From Elysia crispata (taxonomy: Eukaryota > Mollusca > Gastropoda > Plakobranchidae): a stretch of DNA of 64,000 bases. A program made the position numbers and the translations under genes. The notes below the pieces were generated by a model. The model was not told the DNA's origin. It ran no database searches and was given only the letters and a program-made list of their open reading frames with translations. Positions 15,809-29,290 of this stretch are shown here, piece after piece (the stretch's first letter is position 1; each line of letters begins with the position of its first letter). Location: contig JAWDGP010008055.1 of NCBI GenBank assembly GCA_033675545.1, forward strand, positions 1-64,000. Reading direction: 5' to 3'.

Positions 15809-15970
15809 AATGTGGCCACCATTTGATTCTATTTTGGCAATCTCTATAATAAGCATAAATCCAATATGGCCGCCGATTAATTCTATTTTTGCCATCTCTA
15901 TAATTAGCATAATTCCAATTTCAGTTTGGTAATCTTTATAAGTACATTAAATCCAATATGGCCGCCGGTT
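15809..15970. repeat. Composite satellite block D (second copy)
   Basis: Same order of unusual monomers as at 13,703, including the ATTCCAATTTCAGTTTGG junction (15,912-15,929). This copy has AAGTACATTAAATCC in place of AAGTTCAATAAATCC. Confidence 0.75.
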
Positions 15971-16416
15971 AATTTTATCTTGGTAATCTCTATAACAAGC
16001 ATAATTTTAATGTGGCCGCCAGTTGATTCTATTTTGGCCATCTGTACAATTAGCATAAATCCAATATGGCCGCCGGTTAATTTCTATTTTGGCCATCTCT
16101 ATAATTAGCATAAATTCAATATGGCCGCCGGTTAATTTCTATTTTGGCCATCTCTATAAGTAGCATAAATTCAATATGGCCGCCGGTTAATTTTATCTTG
16201 GTAATCTCTATAACAAGCATAATTTTAATGTGGCCGCCAGTTGATTCTATTTTGCCCATCTCTACAATTAGCATAAATCCAATATTGACGCCGGTTAATT
16301 TCTATTTTGCCCATCTCTACAATTAGCATAAATCCAATATTGACGCCGGTTAATTTCTATTTTGGCCATCTCTATAATTAGCATAAATTCAATATGGCCG
16401 CCGGTTAATTTCTATT

Positions 16417-16970
16417 TTGGCCATCTCTATAATTAGCATAAATTCAATATGGCCGCCGGTTAATTTTAGCTTGGTAATCTCTATAACAAGCATAATTTTA
16501 ATGTGGCCGCCAGTTGATTCTATTTTGCCCATCTCTACAATTAGCATAAATCCAATATTGACGGCGGTTAATTTCTATTTTGGCCATCTCTATAATTAGC
16601 ATAAATTCAATATGGCCGCCGGTTAATTTCTATTTGGGCCATCTCTATAATTAGCATAAATTCAATATGGCCGCCGGTTAATTTTATCTTGGTAATCTCT
16701 ATAACAAGCATAATTTTAATGTGGCCGCCAGTTGATTCTATTTTAGCCATCTCTACAATTAGCATAAATCCAATATTGACGCCGGTTAATTTCTATTTTG
16801 GCCATCTCTATAAATAGCATAAATTCAATATGGCCGCCGGTTAATTTCTATTTGGGCCATCTCTATAATTAGCATAAATTCAATATGGCCGCCGGTTAAT
16901 TTCTATTTTGGCCATCTCTATAATTAGCATAAATTCAATATGGCCGCCGGTTAATTTTATCTTGGTAATC
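16417..16970. repeat. Satellite block duplicated at distance (copy 2)
   Basis: This is the partner of 3,834-4,390. The diagnostic variants sit at 16,464, 16,560, 16,631, 16,741, 16,812 and 16,850, each exactly 12,583 bp from its counterpart. The TATTTGGGCC form of the A monomer is otherwise rare at this depth in the array, so copy 2 looks like a transplant of sequence typical of the first 4 kb. Confidence 0.8.
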
Positions 16971-19900
16971 TCTATAAGAAGCATAATTTTAATAAGGCCG
17001 CCAGTTGATTCTATTTTAGCCATCTCTACAATTAGCATAAATCCAATATAGACACCGGTTAATTTCTATTTTAGCCATCTCTACAATTAGCATAAATCCA
17101 ATATTGCCGCCGGTTAATTTCTATTTTGGCCATCTCTATAATTAGCATAAATTCAATATGGCCGCCGGTTAATTTTATCTCGGTAATCTCTATAAAAAGC
17201 ATAATTTTAATGTGGCCGCCAGTTGATTCTATTTTAGCCATCTCTACAATTAGCATAAATCCAATATTGACGCCGGTTAATTTCTATTTTAGCCATCTCT
17301 ATAATTAGCATAAATTCAATATGGCCGCCGGTTAATTTCTATTTTGGCCATCTCTATAATTAGCATAAATTCAATATGGCCGCCGGTTAATTTCTATGTT
17401 GGCCATCTCTATAATTAGCATAAATTCAATATGGCCGCCGGTTAATTTCTATTTTGGCCATCTCTATAATTAGCATAAATTCAATATGGCCGCCGGTTAA
17501 TTTTATCTCGGTAATCTCTATAAAAAGCATAATTTTAATGTGGCCGCCAGTTGATACTATTTTAGCCATCTCTACAATTAGCATAAATCCAATATTTACG
17601 CCGGTTAATTTTTATTTTGGCCATCTCTATAATTAGCATAAATTCAATATGGCCGCCGGTTAATTTCTATTTTGGCCATCTCTATAATTAGCATAAATTC
17701 AATATGGCCGCCGGTTAATTTTATCTTGGTAATCTCTATAAAAAGCATAATTTTAATGTGGCCGCCAGTTGATTCTATTTTGGCCATCTCTACAATTAGC
17801 ATAAATCCAATATTGACGCCGGTTAATTTCTATTTTAGCCATCTCTATAATTAGCATAAATTCAATATGGCCGCCGGTTAATTTCTATTTTGGCCATCTC
17901 TATAATTAGCATAAATTCAATATGGCCGCCGGTTAATTTTATCTTGGTAATCTCTATAACAAGCATAATTTTAATGTGGCCGCCAGTTGATTCTATTTTG
18001 CCTATCTCTACAATTAGCATAAATCCAATATAGCCGCCGGTTAATTTCTATTTTGGCCATCTCTATAATTAGCATAAATTCAATATGGCCGCCGGTTAAT
18101 TTCTATTTTGGCCATCTCTATAATTAGCATAAATTCAATATGGCCGCCGGTTAATTTTATCTTGGTAATCTGTTTAACAAGCATAATTTCAATGTGGCCG
18201 CCAGTTGATTCTATTTTAGCCATCTCTATAATTAGCATAAATCCAATATGGCCGCCGGTTAATTTCTATTTTGGCCATCTCTATAATTAGCATAAATTCA
18301 ATATGGCCGACGGTTAATTTCTATTTTGGTAATCTATATAAGTACATTAAATCCAATATGGCCGCCGGTTAATTTTATCTTGGTAATCTCTATAACAAGC
18401 ATAATTTTAATGTGGCCGCCAGTTGATTCTATTTTGCCCATCTCTACAATTAGCATAAATCCAATATGGCCGCCGGTTAATTTCTATTTTGGCCATCTCT
18501 ATAATTAGCATAAATTCAATATGGCCGCCGGTTAATTTCTATTTTGGCCATCTCTATAATTAGCATAAATTCAATATGGCCGCCGGTTAATTTCTATTTT
18601 GGCCATCTCTATAATTAGCATAAATTCAATATGGCCGCCGGTTAATTTTATCTTGGTAATCTCTATAACAAGCATAATTTTAATGTGGCCGCCAGTTGAT
18701 TCTATTTTGGCCATCTCTACAATTAGCATAAATCCAATATAGACGCCGGTTAATTTCTATTTTGGCCATCTCTATAATTAGCATAAATTCAATATGGCCG
18801 CCGGTTAATTTCTATTTTGGCCATCTCTATAATTAGCATAAATTCAATATGGCCGCCGGTTAATTTTATCTTGGTAATCTCTATAATAAGCATAATTTTA
18901 ATGTGGCCGCCAGTTGATTCTATTTTAGCCATCTCTACAATTAGCATAAATCCAATATTGACGCCGGTTAATTTCTATTTTGGCCATCTCTATAATTAGC
19001 ATAAATTCAATATGGCCGCCGGTTAATTTCTATTTTGGCCATCTCTATAATTAGCATAAATTCAATATGGCCGCCGGTTAATTTCTATTTTGGCCATCTC
19101 TATAATTAGCATAAATTCAATATGGCCGCCGGTTAATTTTATCTTGGTAATCTCTATAACAAGCATAATTTTAATGTGGCCGCCAGTTGATTCTATTTTA
19201 GCCATCTCTACAATTAGCATAAATCCAATATTTACGCCGGTTAATTTCTATTTTGGCCATCTCTATAATTAGCATAAATTCAATATGGCCGCCGGTTAAT
19301 TTCTATTTTGGCCATCTCTATAATTAGCATAAATTCAATATGGCCGCCGGTTAATTTTATCTTGGTAATCTCTATAATTAGCATAATTTTAATGTGGCCG
19401 CCAGTTGATTCTATTTTGGCCATCTCTACAATTAGCATAAATCCAATATGGCCGCCGGTTAATTTCTATTTTGGCCATCTCTATAATTAGCATAAATTCA
19501 ATATGGCCGCCGGTTAATTTTATCTTGGTAATCTCTATAAAAAGCATAATTTTAATGTGGCCGCCAGTTGATTCTATTTTGGCCATCTCTACAATTAGCA
19601 TAAATCCAATATTGACGCCGGTTAATTTCTATTTTGGCCATCTCTATAATTAGCATAAATTCAATATGGCCGCCGGTTAATTTCTATTTTGGCCATCTCT
19701 ATAATTAGCATAAATTCAATATGGCCGCCGGTTAATTTTATCTTGGTAATCTCTATAACAAGCATAATTTTAATGTGGCCGCCAGTTGATTCTATTTTGC
19801 CCATCTCTACAATTAGCATAAATCCAATATAGCCGCCGGTTAATTTCTATTTTGGCCATCTCTATAATTAGCATAAATTCAATATGGCCGCCGGTTAATT

Positions 19901-19997
19901 TCTATTTTGGCCATCTCTATAATTAGCATAAATTCAATATGGCCGCCGGTTAATTTTATCTTGGTAATCTCTATAACAAGCATAATTTTAATGTGGC

Positions 19998-20155
19998 CGC
20001 CAGTTGATTCTATTTTGACAATCTCTATAATTAGCATAAATCCAATATGGCCGCCGATTAATTCTATTTTGGCCATCTCTATAATTAGCATAATTCCAAT
20101 TTCAGTTTGGTAATCTATATAAGTACATTAAATCCAATATGGCCGCCGGTTAATT
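19998..20155. repeat. Composite satellite block D (third copy)
   Basis: Here the first monomer has reverted to the ordinary CCGCCAGTTGATTC form, but GACAATCTC, CCGATTAATTC, the shortened junction (20,093-20,110) and AAGTACATTAAATCC remain. A related trace without the junction, TATATAAGTACATTAAATCC, lies at 18,334. Confidence 0.7.
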
Positions 20156-21825
20156 TTATCTTGGTAATCTCTATAACAAGCATAATTTTAATGTGGCCGC
20201 CAGTTGATTCTATTTTGCCCATCTCTACAATTAGCATAAATCCAATATGGCCGCCGGTTAATTTCTATTTTGGCCATCTCTATAATTAGCATAAATTCAA
20301 TATGGCCGCCGGTTAATTTTATCTTGGTAATCTCTATAAGAAGCATAATTTTAATGTGGCCGCCAGTTGATTCTATTTTGCCCATCTCTACAATTAGCAT
20401 AAATCCAATATTGACGCCGGTTAATTTCTATTTTGGCCATCTCTATAATTAGCATAAATTCAATATGGCCGCCGGTTAATTTCTATTTTGGCCATCTCTA
20501 TAATTAGCATAAATTCAATATGGCCGCCGGTTAATTTTATCTTGGTAATCTCTATAACAAGCATAATTTTAATGTGGCCGCCAGTTGATTCTATTTTGGC
20601 CATCTCTACAATTAGCATAAATCCAATATAGCCGCCGGTTAATTTCTATTTTGGCCATCTCTATAATTAGCATAAATTCAATATGGCCGCCGGTTAATTT
20701 CTATTTTGGCCATCTCTATAATTAGCATAAATTCAATATGGCCGCCGGTTAATTTTATCTTGGTAATCTCTATAAGAAGCATAATTTTAATGTGGCCGCC
20801 AGTTGATTCTATTTTGCCCATCTCTACAATTAGCATAAATCCAATATTGACGCCGGTTAATTTCTATTTTGGCCATCTCTATAATTAGCATAAATTCAAT
20901 ATGGCCGCCGGTTAATTTCTATTTTGGCCATCTCTATAATTAGCATAAATTCAATATGGCCGCCGGTTAATTTTATCTTGGTAATCTCTATAACAAGCAT
21001 AATTTTAATGTGGCCGCCAGTTGATTCTATTTTGGCCATCTCTACAATTAGCATAAATCCAATATGGCCGCCGGTTAATTTCTATTTTGGCCATCTCTAT
21101 AATTAGCATAAATTCAATATGGCCGCCGGTTAATTTCTATTTTGGCCATCTCTATAATAAGCATAAATTCAATATGGCCGCCGGTTAATTTTTATCTCGG
21201 TAATCTGTATAAAAAGCATAATTTTAATGTGGCCGCCAGTTGATTCTATTTTGGCCATCTCTACAATTAGCATAAATCCAATATAGCCGCCGATTAATTT
21301 CTATTTTGGCCATCTCTATAATTAGCATAAATTCAATATGGCCGCCGGTTAATTTTATCTTGGTAATCTCTATAAGAAGCATAATTTTAATGTGGCCGCC
21401 AGTTGATTCTATTTTGCCCATCTCTACAATTAGCATAAATCCAATATTGACGCCGGTTAATTTCTATTTTGGCCATCTCTATAATTAGCATAAATTCAAT
21501 ATGGCCGCCGGTTAATTTCTATTTTGGCCATCTCTATAATTAGCATAAATTCAATATGGCCGCCGGTTAATTTTATCTTGGTAATCTCTATAACAAGCAT
21601 AATTTTAATTTGGCCGCCAGTTGATTCCATTTTGCCCATCTCTACAATTAGCATAAATCCAATATAGCCGCCGGTTAATTTCTATTTGGGCCATCTCTAT
21701 AATTAGCATAAATTCAATATGGCCGCCGGATAATTTCTATTTTGGCCATCTCTATAATTAGCATAAATTCAATATGGCCGCCGGTTAATTTTATCTTGGT
21801 AATCTCTATAATAAGCATAATTTCA

Positions 21826-22005
21826 ATGTGGCCACCATTTGATTCTATTTTGGCAATCTCTATAATAAGCATAAATCCAATATGGCCGCCGATTAATTCT
21901 ATTTTGGCAATCTCTATAATTAGCGATATATTTCCAATATGGCCGCCGGTTAATTTCAGTTTGGTAATCTTTATAAGTTCAATAAATCCAATATGGCCGC
22001 CGGTT
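21826..22005. repeat. Composite satellite block D, undeleted form
   Basis: This copy has GTGGCCACCATTTGATTC and CCGATTAATTC. Then comes a full-length monomer, AGCGATATATTTCC followed by AATATGGCCGCCGG, before TTTCAGTTTGG. It therefore keeps the segment missing from the other copies and looks ancestral. The same AGCGATATATTTCC signature is found at the diverged array edge (30,192). Confidence 0.75.
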
Positions 22006-24497
22006 AATTTTATCTTGGTAATCTCTATAAGAAGCATAATTTTAATGTGGCCGCCAGTTGATTCTATTTTGCCCATCTCTACAATAAGCATAAATCCAAT
22101 ATTGACGCCGGTTAATTTCTATTTTGGCCATCTCTATAATTAGCATAAATTCAATATGGCCGCCGGTTAATTTCTATTTTGGCCATCTCTATAATTAGCA
22201 TAAATTCAATATGGCCGCCGGTTAATTTTATCTTGGTAATCTCTATAACAAGCATAATTTTAATTTTTGCGCCAGTTGATTCTATTTTGCCCATCTCTAC
22301 AATTAGCATAAATCCAATATAGCCGCCGGTTAATTTCTATTTTGGCCATCTCTATAATTAGCATAAATTCAATATGGCCGCCGGTTAATTTCTATTTTGG
22401 CCATCTCTATAATTAGCATAAATTCAATATGGCCGCCGGTTAATTTTATCTTGGTAATCTCTATAACAAGCATAATTTTAATGTGGCCGCCAGTTGATTC
22501 TATTTTGCCCATCTCTACAATTAGCATAAATCCAATATTGACGCCGGTTAATTTCTATTTTAGCCATCTCTATAATTAGCATAAATTCAATATTGACGCC
22601 GGTTAATTTCTATTTTGGCCATCTCTATAATTAGCATAAATTCAATATGGCCGCCGGTTAATTTCTATTTTGGCCATCTCTATAATTAGCATCAATTCAA
22701 TATGGCCGCCGGTTAATTTCTATTTTGGCCATCTCTATAATTAGCATAAATTCAATATGGCCGCCGGTTAATTTTATCTTGGTAATCTCTTTAACAATCA
22801 TAATTTTAATGTGGCCGCCAGTTGATTCTATTTTCCCATCTCTACAATTAGCATAAATCCCATACAGACGCCGGTTAATTTCTATTTTAGCCATCTCTAT
22901 AATTAGCATAAATTCAATATGGCCGCCGGTTAATTTCTATTTTGGCCATCTCTATAATTAGCATAAATTCAATATGGCCGCCGGTTAATTTTATCTTGGT
23001 AATCTCTATAAAAAGCATAATTTTAATGTGGCCGCCAGTTGATTCTATTTTGGCCATCTCTACAATTAGCATAAATCCAATATAGACACCGGTTAATTTC
23101 TATTTTAGCCATCTCTACAATTAGCATAAATTCAATATGGCCGCCGGTTAATTTCTATTTTGGCCATCTCTATAATTAGCATAAATTCAATATGGCCGCC
23201 GGTTAATTTTATCTTGGTAATCTCTATAACAAGCATAATTTTAATGTGGCCGCCAGTTGATTCTATTTTGCCCATCTCTACAATTAGCATAAATCCAATA
23301 TTGACGCCGGTTAATTTCTATTTTGGCCATCTCTATAATTAGCATAAATTCAATATGGCCGCCGGTTAATTTCTATTTTGGCCATCTCTATAATTAGCAT
23401 AAATTCAATATGGCCGCCGGTTAATTTTATCTTGGTAATCTCTATAACAAGCATAATTTTAATTTGGGCGCCAGTTGATTCTATTTTGCCCATCTCTACA
23501 ATTAGCATAAATCCAATATTGACGCCGGTTAATTTCTATTTTGGCCATCTCTATAATTAGCATAAATTCAATATGGCCGCCGGTTAATTTCTATTTTGGC
23601 CATCTCTATAATTAGCATAAATTCAATATGGCCGCCGGTTAATTTTATCTTGGTAATCTCTATAACAAGCATAATTTTAATGTGGCCGCCAGTTGATTCT
23701 ATTTTAGCCATCTCTACAATTAGCATAAATCCAATATTGACGCCGGTTAATTTCTATTTTGGCCATCTCTATAATTAGCATAAATTCAATATGGCCGCCG
23801 GTTAATTTCTATTTTGGCCATCTCTATAATTAGCATAAATTCAATATGGCCGCCGGTTAATTTCTATTTTGGCCATCTCTATAATTAGCATAAATTCAAT
23901 ATGGCCGCCGGTTAATTTCTATTTTGGCCATCTCTATAATTAGCATAAATTCAATATGGCCGCCGGTTAATTTTATCTTGGTAATCTCTATAAAGCATAA
24001 TTTTAATGTGGCCGCCAGTTGATTCTATTTTGGCCATCTCTACAATTAGCATAAATCCAATATAGACGCCGGTTAATTTCTATTTTGGCCATCTCTATAA
24101 TTAGCATAAATTCAATATGGCCGCCGGTTAATTTCTATTTTGGCCATCTCTATAATTAGCATAAATTCAATATGGCCGCCGGTTAATTTTATCTCGGTAA
24201 TCTCTATAAAAAGCATAATTTTAATGTGGCCGCCAGTTGATTCTATTTTGGCCATCTCTACAATTAGCATAAATCCAATATTGACGCCGGTTAATTTCTA
24301 TTTTAGCTATCTCTATAATTAGCATAAATTCAATATGGCCGCCGGTTAATTTCTATTTTGGCCATCTCTATAATTAGCATAAATTCAATATGCCCGCCGG
24401 TTAATTTCTATTTTGGCCATCTCTATAATTAGCATAAATTCAATATGGCCGCCGGTTAATTTTATCTTGGTAATCTCTATAAGAAGCATAATTTCAA

Positions 24498-24670
24498 TGT
24501 GGCCACCATTTGATTCTATTTTGGCAATCTCTATAATAAGCATAAATCCAATATGGCCGCCGATTAATTCTATTTTTGCCATCTCTATAATTAGCATAAA
24601 CCAATATGGCCGCCGGTTAATTTCTATTTTGGCCATCTCTATAAGTTAGCATAAATCCAATATGGCCGCC
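24498..24670. repeat. Composite satellite block D (partial copy)
   Basis: The GTGGCCACCATTTGATTC and CCGATTAATTC monomers are present. The TTCAGTTTGG part is replaced by ordinary A-type sequence, so the block seems to have been cut by exchange with a normal monomer. Confidence 0.65.
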
Positions 24671-25337
24671 GGTTAATTTTATTTTGGTAATCTCTAATAG
24701 AAGTATAATTTTAATGTGGCCGCCAGTTGATTCTATTTTGCCCATCTCTACAATTAGCATAAATCCATTATGGCCGCCGGTTAATTTCTATTTTGGCCAT
24801 CTCTATAATTAGCATAAATTCAATATGGCCGCCGGTTAATTTTATCTTGGTAATCTCTATAAAAAGCATAATTTTAATGTGGCCGCCAGTTGATTCTATT
24901 TTGGCCATCTCTACAATTAGCATAAATCCAATATAGCCGCCGGTTAATTTCTATTTTGGCTATCTCTATAATTAGCATAAATTCAATATGGCCGCCGGTT
25001 AATTTCTATTTTGGCCATCTCTATAATTAGCATAAATTCAATATGGCCGCCGGTTAATTTTATCTTGGTAATCTCTATAAGAAGCATAATTTTAATGTGG
25101 CCGCCAGTTGATTCTATTTTGGCCATCTCTACAATTAGCATAAATCCAATATTCACGCCGGTTAATTTCTATTTTGGCCATCTCTATAATTAGCATAAAT
25201 TCAATATGGCCGCCGGTTAATTTCTATTTTGGCCATCTCTATAATTAGCATAAATTCAATATGGCCGCCGGTTAATTCTATTTTGGCCATCTCTATAATT
25301 AGCATAAATTCAATATGGCCGCCGGTTAATTTCTATT

Positions 25338-26535
25338 TTGGCCATCTCTATAATTAGCATAAATTCAATATGGCCGCCGGTTAATTTTATCTTGGTAATC
25401 TCTATAACAAGCATAATTTTAATGTGGCCGCCAGTTGAATCTATTTTAGCCATCTCTACAATTAGCATAAATCCAATATTTACGCCGGTTAATTTCTATT
25501 TTGGCCATCTCTATAATTAGCATAAATTCAATATGGCCGCCGGTTAATTTCTATTTTGGCCATCTCTATAATTAGCATAAATTCAATATGGCCGCCGGTT
25601 AATTTTATCTCGGTAATCTCTATAAAAAGCATAATTTTAATGTGGCCGCCAGTTGATTCTATTTTAGCCATCTCTACAATTAGCATAAATCCAATATAGC
25701 CGCCGGTTAATTTCTATTTGGGTCATCTCTATAATTAGCATAAATTCAATATGGCCGCCGGTTAATTTTATCTTGGTAATCTCTATAAGAAGCATAATTT
25801 TAATGTGGCCGCCAGTTGATTCTATTTTGCCCATCTCTACAATTAGCATAAATCCAATATTGACGCCGGTTAATTTCTATTTTGGCCATCTCTATAATTA
25901 GCATAAATTCAATATGGCCGCCGGTTAATTTCTATTTTGGCCATCTCTATAATTAGCATAAATTCAATATGGCCGCCGGTTAATTTTATCTTGGTAATCT
26001 CTATAACAAGCATAATTTTAATTTGGCCGCCAGTTGATTCTATTTTGGCCATCTCTACAATTAGCATAAATCCAATATTTACGCCGGTTAATTTCTATTT
26101 TGGCCATCTCTATAATTAGCATAAATTCAATATGGCCGCCGGTTAATTTCTATTTTGGCCATCTCTATAATTAGCATAAATTCAATATGGCCGCCGGTTA
26201 ATTTTATCTCGGTAATCTCTATAAAAAGCATAATTTTAATGTGGCCGCCAGTTGATTCTATTTTAGCCATCTCTACAATTAGCATAAATCCAATATAGCC
26301 GCCGGTTAATTTCTATTTTGGCCATCTCTATAATTAGCATAAATTCAATATGGCCGCCGGTTAATTTTATCTTGGTAATCTCTATAAGAAGCATAATTTT
26401 AATGTGGCCGCCAGTTGATTCTATTTTGCCCATCTCTACAATTAGCATAAATCCAATATTGACGCCGGTTTATTTCTATTTTGGCCATCTCTATAATTAG
26501 CATAAATTCAATATGGCCGCCGGTTAATTTCTATT
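25338..26535. repeat. Tandem 599-bp (11-monomer) duplication inside the satellite
   Basis: 25,338-25,936 and 25,937-26,535 share the same sequence of monomer variants. These include TTTACGCCGG-ending C monomers, a TCTCGGTAAT/CTATAAAAAGC B monomer, an ATAGCCGCC C monomer and a CTATAAGAAGC B monomer. The offset is exactly 599 bp, and only a few bases differ (for example GGTCAT against GGCCAT). Confidence 0.7.
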
Positions 26536-29130
26536 TTGGCCATCTCTATAATTAGCATAAATTCAATATGGCCGCCGGTTAATTTCTATTTTGGCCATCT
26601 CTATAATTAGCATAAATCCAATATTGACGCCGGTTAATTTCTATTTTAGCCATCTCTATAATTAGCATAAATTCAATATGGCCGCCGGTTAATTTCTATT
26701 TTGGCCATCTCTATAATTAGCATAAATTCAATATGGCCGCCGGTTAATTTCTTTTTTGGCCATCTCTATAATTAGCATAAATTCAATATGGCCGCCGGTT
26801 AATTTTATCTTGGTAATCTCTATAAGAAGCATAATTTTAATGTGGCCGCCAGTTGATTCTATTTTGCCCATCTCTACAATTAGCATAAATCCAATATTGA
26901 CGCCGGTTAATTTCTATTTTGGCCATCTCTATAATTAGCATAAATTCAATATGGCCGCCGGTTAATTTTATCTTGGTAATCTCTATAAGAAGCATAATTT
27001 TAATGTGGCCGCCAGTTGATTCTATTTTGCCCATCTCTACAATTAGCATAAATCCAATATTGACGCCGGTTAATTTCTATTTTGGCCATCTCTATAATTA
27101 GCATAAATTCAATATGGCCGCCGGTTAATTTCTATTTTGGCCATCTCTATAATTAGCATAAATTCAATATGGCCGCCGGTTAATTTCTATTTTGGCCATC
27201 TCTATAATTAGCATAAATTCAATATGGCCGCCGGTTAATTTTATCTCGGTAATCTCTGTAAGAAGCATAATTTTAATGTGGCCGCCAGTTGATTCTATTT
27301 TGCCCATCTCTACAATTAGCATAAATCCAATATTGACGCCGGTTAATTTCTATTTTGGCCATCTCTATAATTAGCATAAATTCAATATGGCCGCCGGTTA
27401 ATTTCTATTTTGGCCATCTCTATAATTAGCATAAATTCAATATGGCCGCCGGTTAATTTTATCTTGGTAATCTCTATAAGAAGCATAATTTTAATGTGGC
27501 CGCCAGTTGATTCTATTTTGCCCATCTCTACAATTAGCATAAATCCAATATTGACGCCGGTTAATTTCTATTTTGGCCATCTCTATAATTAGCATAAATT
27601 CAATATGGCCGCCGGTTAATTTCTATTTTGGCCATCTCTATAATTAGCATAAATTCAATATGGCCGCCGGTTAATTTTATCTTGGTAATCTCTATAAGAA
27701 GCATAATTTTAATGTGGCCGCCAGTTGATTCTATTTTGGCCATCTCTACAATTAGCATAAATCCAATATAGACGCCGGTTAATTTCTATTTTAGCCATCT
27801 CTATAATTAGCATAAATTCAATATGGCCGCCGGTTAATTTCTATTTTGGCCATCTCTATAATTAGCATAAATTCAATATGGCCGCCGGTTAATTTCTATT
27901 TTGGCCATCTCTATAATTAGCATAAATTCAATATGGCCGCCGGTTAATTTCTATTTTGGCCATCTCTATAATTAGCATAAATTCAATATGGCCGCCGGTT
28001 AATTTTATCTTGGTAATCTCTATAATAAGCATAATTTTAATGTGGCCGCCAGTTGATTCTATTTTGGCCATCTCTACAATTAGCATAAATCCAATATAGA
28101 CGCCGGTTAATTTCTATTTTGGTAATCTCTATAATTAGCATAAATCCAATATAGCCGCCAGTTAATTTCTATTTTGGCCATCTCTATAATTAGCATAAAT
28201 TCAATATGGCCGCCGGTTAATTTCTATTTTGGCCATCTCTATAATTAGCATAAATTCAATATGGCCGCCGGTTAATTTTATCTTGGTAATCTCTATAACA
28301 AGCATAATTTTAATGTGGCCGCCAGTTGATTCTATTTTGCCCATCTCTACAATTAGCATAAATCCAATATTCACGCCGGTTAATTTCTATTTTAGCCATC
28401 TCTATAATTAGCATAAATTCAATATGGCCGCCGGTTAATTTCTATTTTGGCCATCTCTATAATTAGCATAAATTCAATATGGCCGCCGGTTAATTCTATT
28501 TTGGCCATCTCTATAATTAGCATAAATCCAATATGGCCGCCGGTTAATTTCTATTTTGGCCATCTCTATAATTAGCATAAATTCAATATGGCCGCCGGTT
28601 AATTTTATCTTGGTAATCTCTATAACAAGCATAATTTTAATGTGGCCGCCAGTTGATTCTATTTTAACCATCTCTACGATTAGGATAAATCCAATATTGA
28701 CACCGGTTAATTTCTATTTTAGACATCTGTATAATTAGCATAAATTCAATATGGCCGCCGGTTACTTTCTATTTTGGCCATCTCTATAATTAGCATAAAT
28801 TCAATATGGCCGCCGGTTAATTTTATCTTGGTAATCTCTATAACAAGCATAATTTTAATGTGGCCGCCAGTTGATTCTATTTTGCCCATCTCTACAATTA
28901 GCATAAATCCAATATAGCCGCCGGTTAATTTCTATTTTGGCCATCTCTATAATTAGCATAAATTCAATATGGCCGCCGGTTAATTTTATCTTGGTAATCT
29001 CTATAACAAGCATAAATTCAATATGGCCGCCGGTTAATTTCTATTTTGGCCATCTCTATAATTAGCATAAATTCAATATAACCGCCGGTTAATTTCTATT
29101 TTGGCCATCTCTATAATTAGCATAAATTCA

Positions 29131-29290
29131 ATATGGCCGCCAGTTGATTCTTTTTTGCCCATCTCTATAATAAGCATGAATCAAATATGGCCGCCGATTA
29201 ATTCTATTTTTGCCATCTCTATAATTAGCATAATTCCAATTTCAGTTTGGTAATCTTTATAAGTTCAATAAATCCAATATGGCCGCCGGT
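29131..29290. repeat. Composite satellite block D (last copy)
   Basis: It contains TTCTTTTTTGCCC, AGCATGAATCAAATATGG, CCGATTAATTC and the shortened ATTCCAATTTCAGTTTGG junction (29,233-29,250), then AAGTTCAATAAATCC. It carries more private changes than the internal copies, in line with its position near the array edge. Confidence 0.7.
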
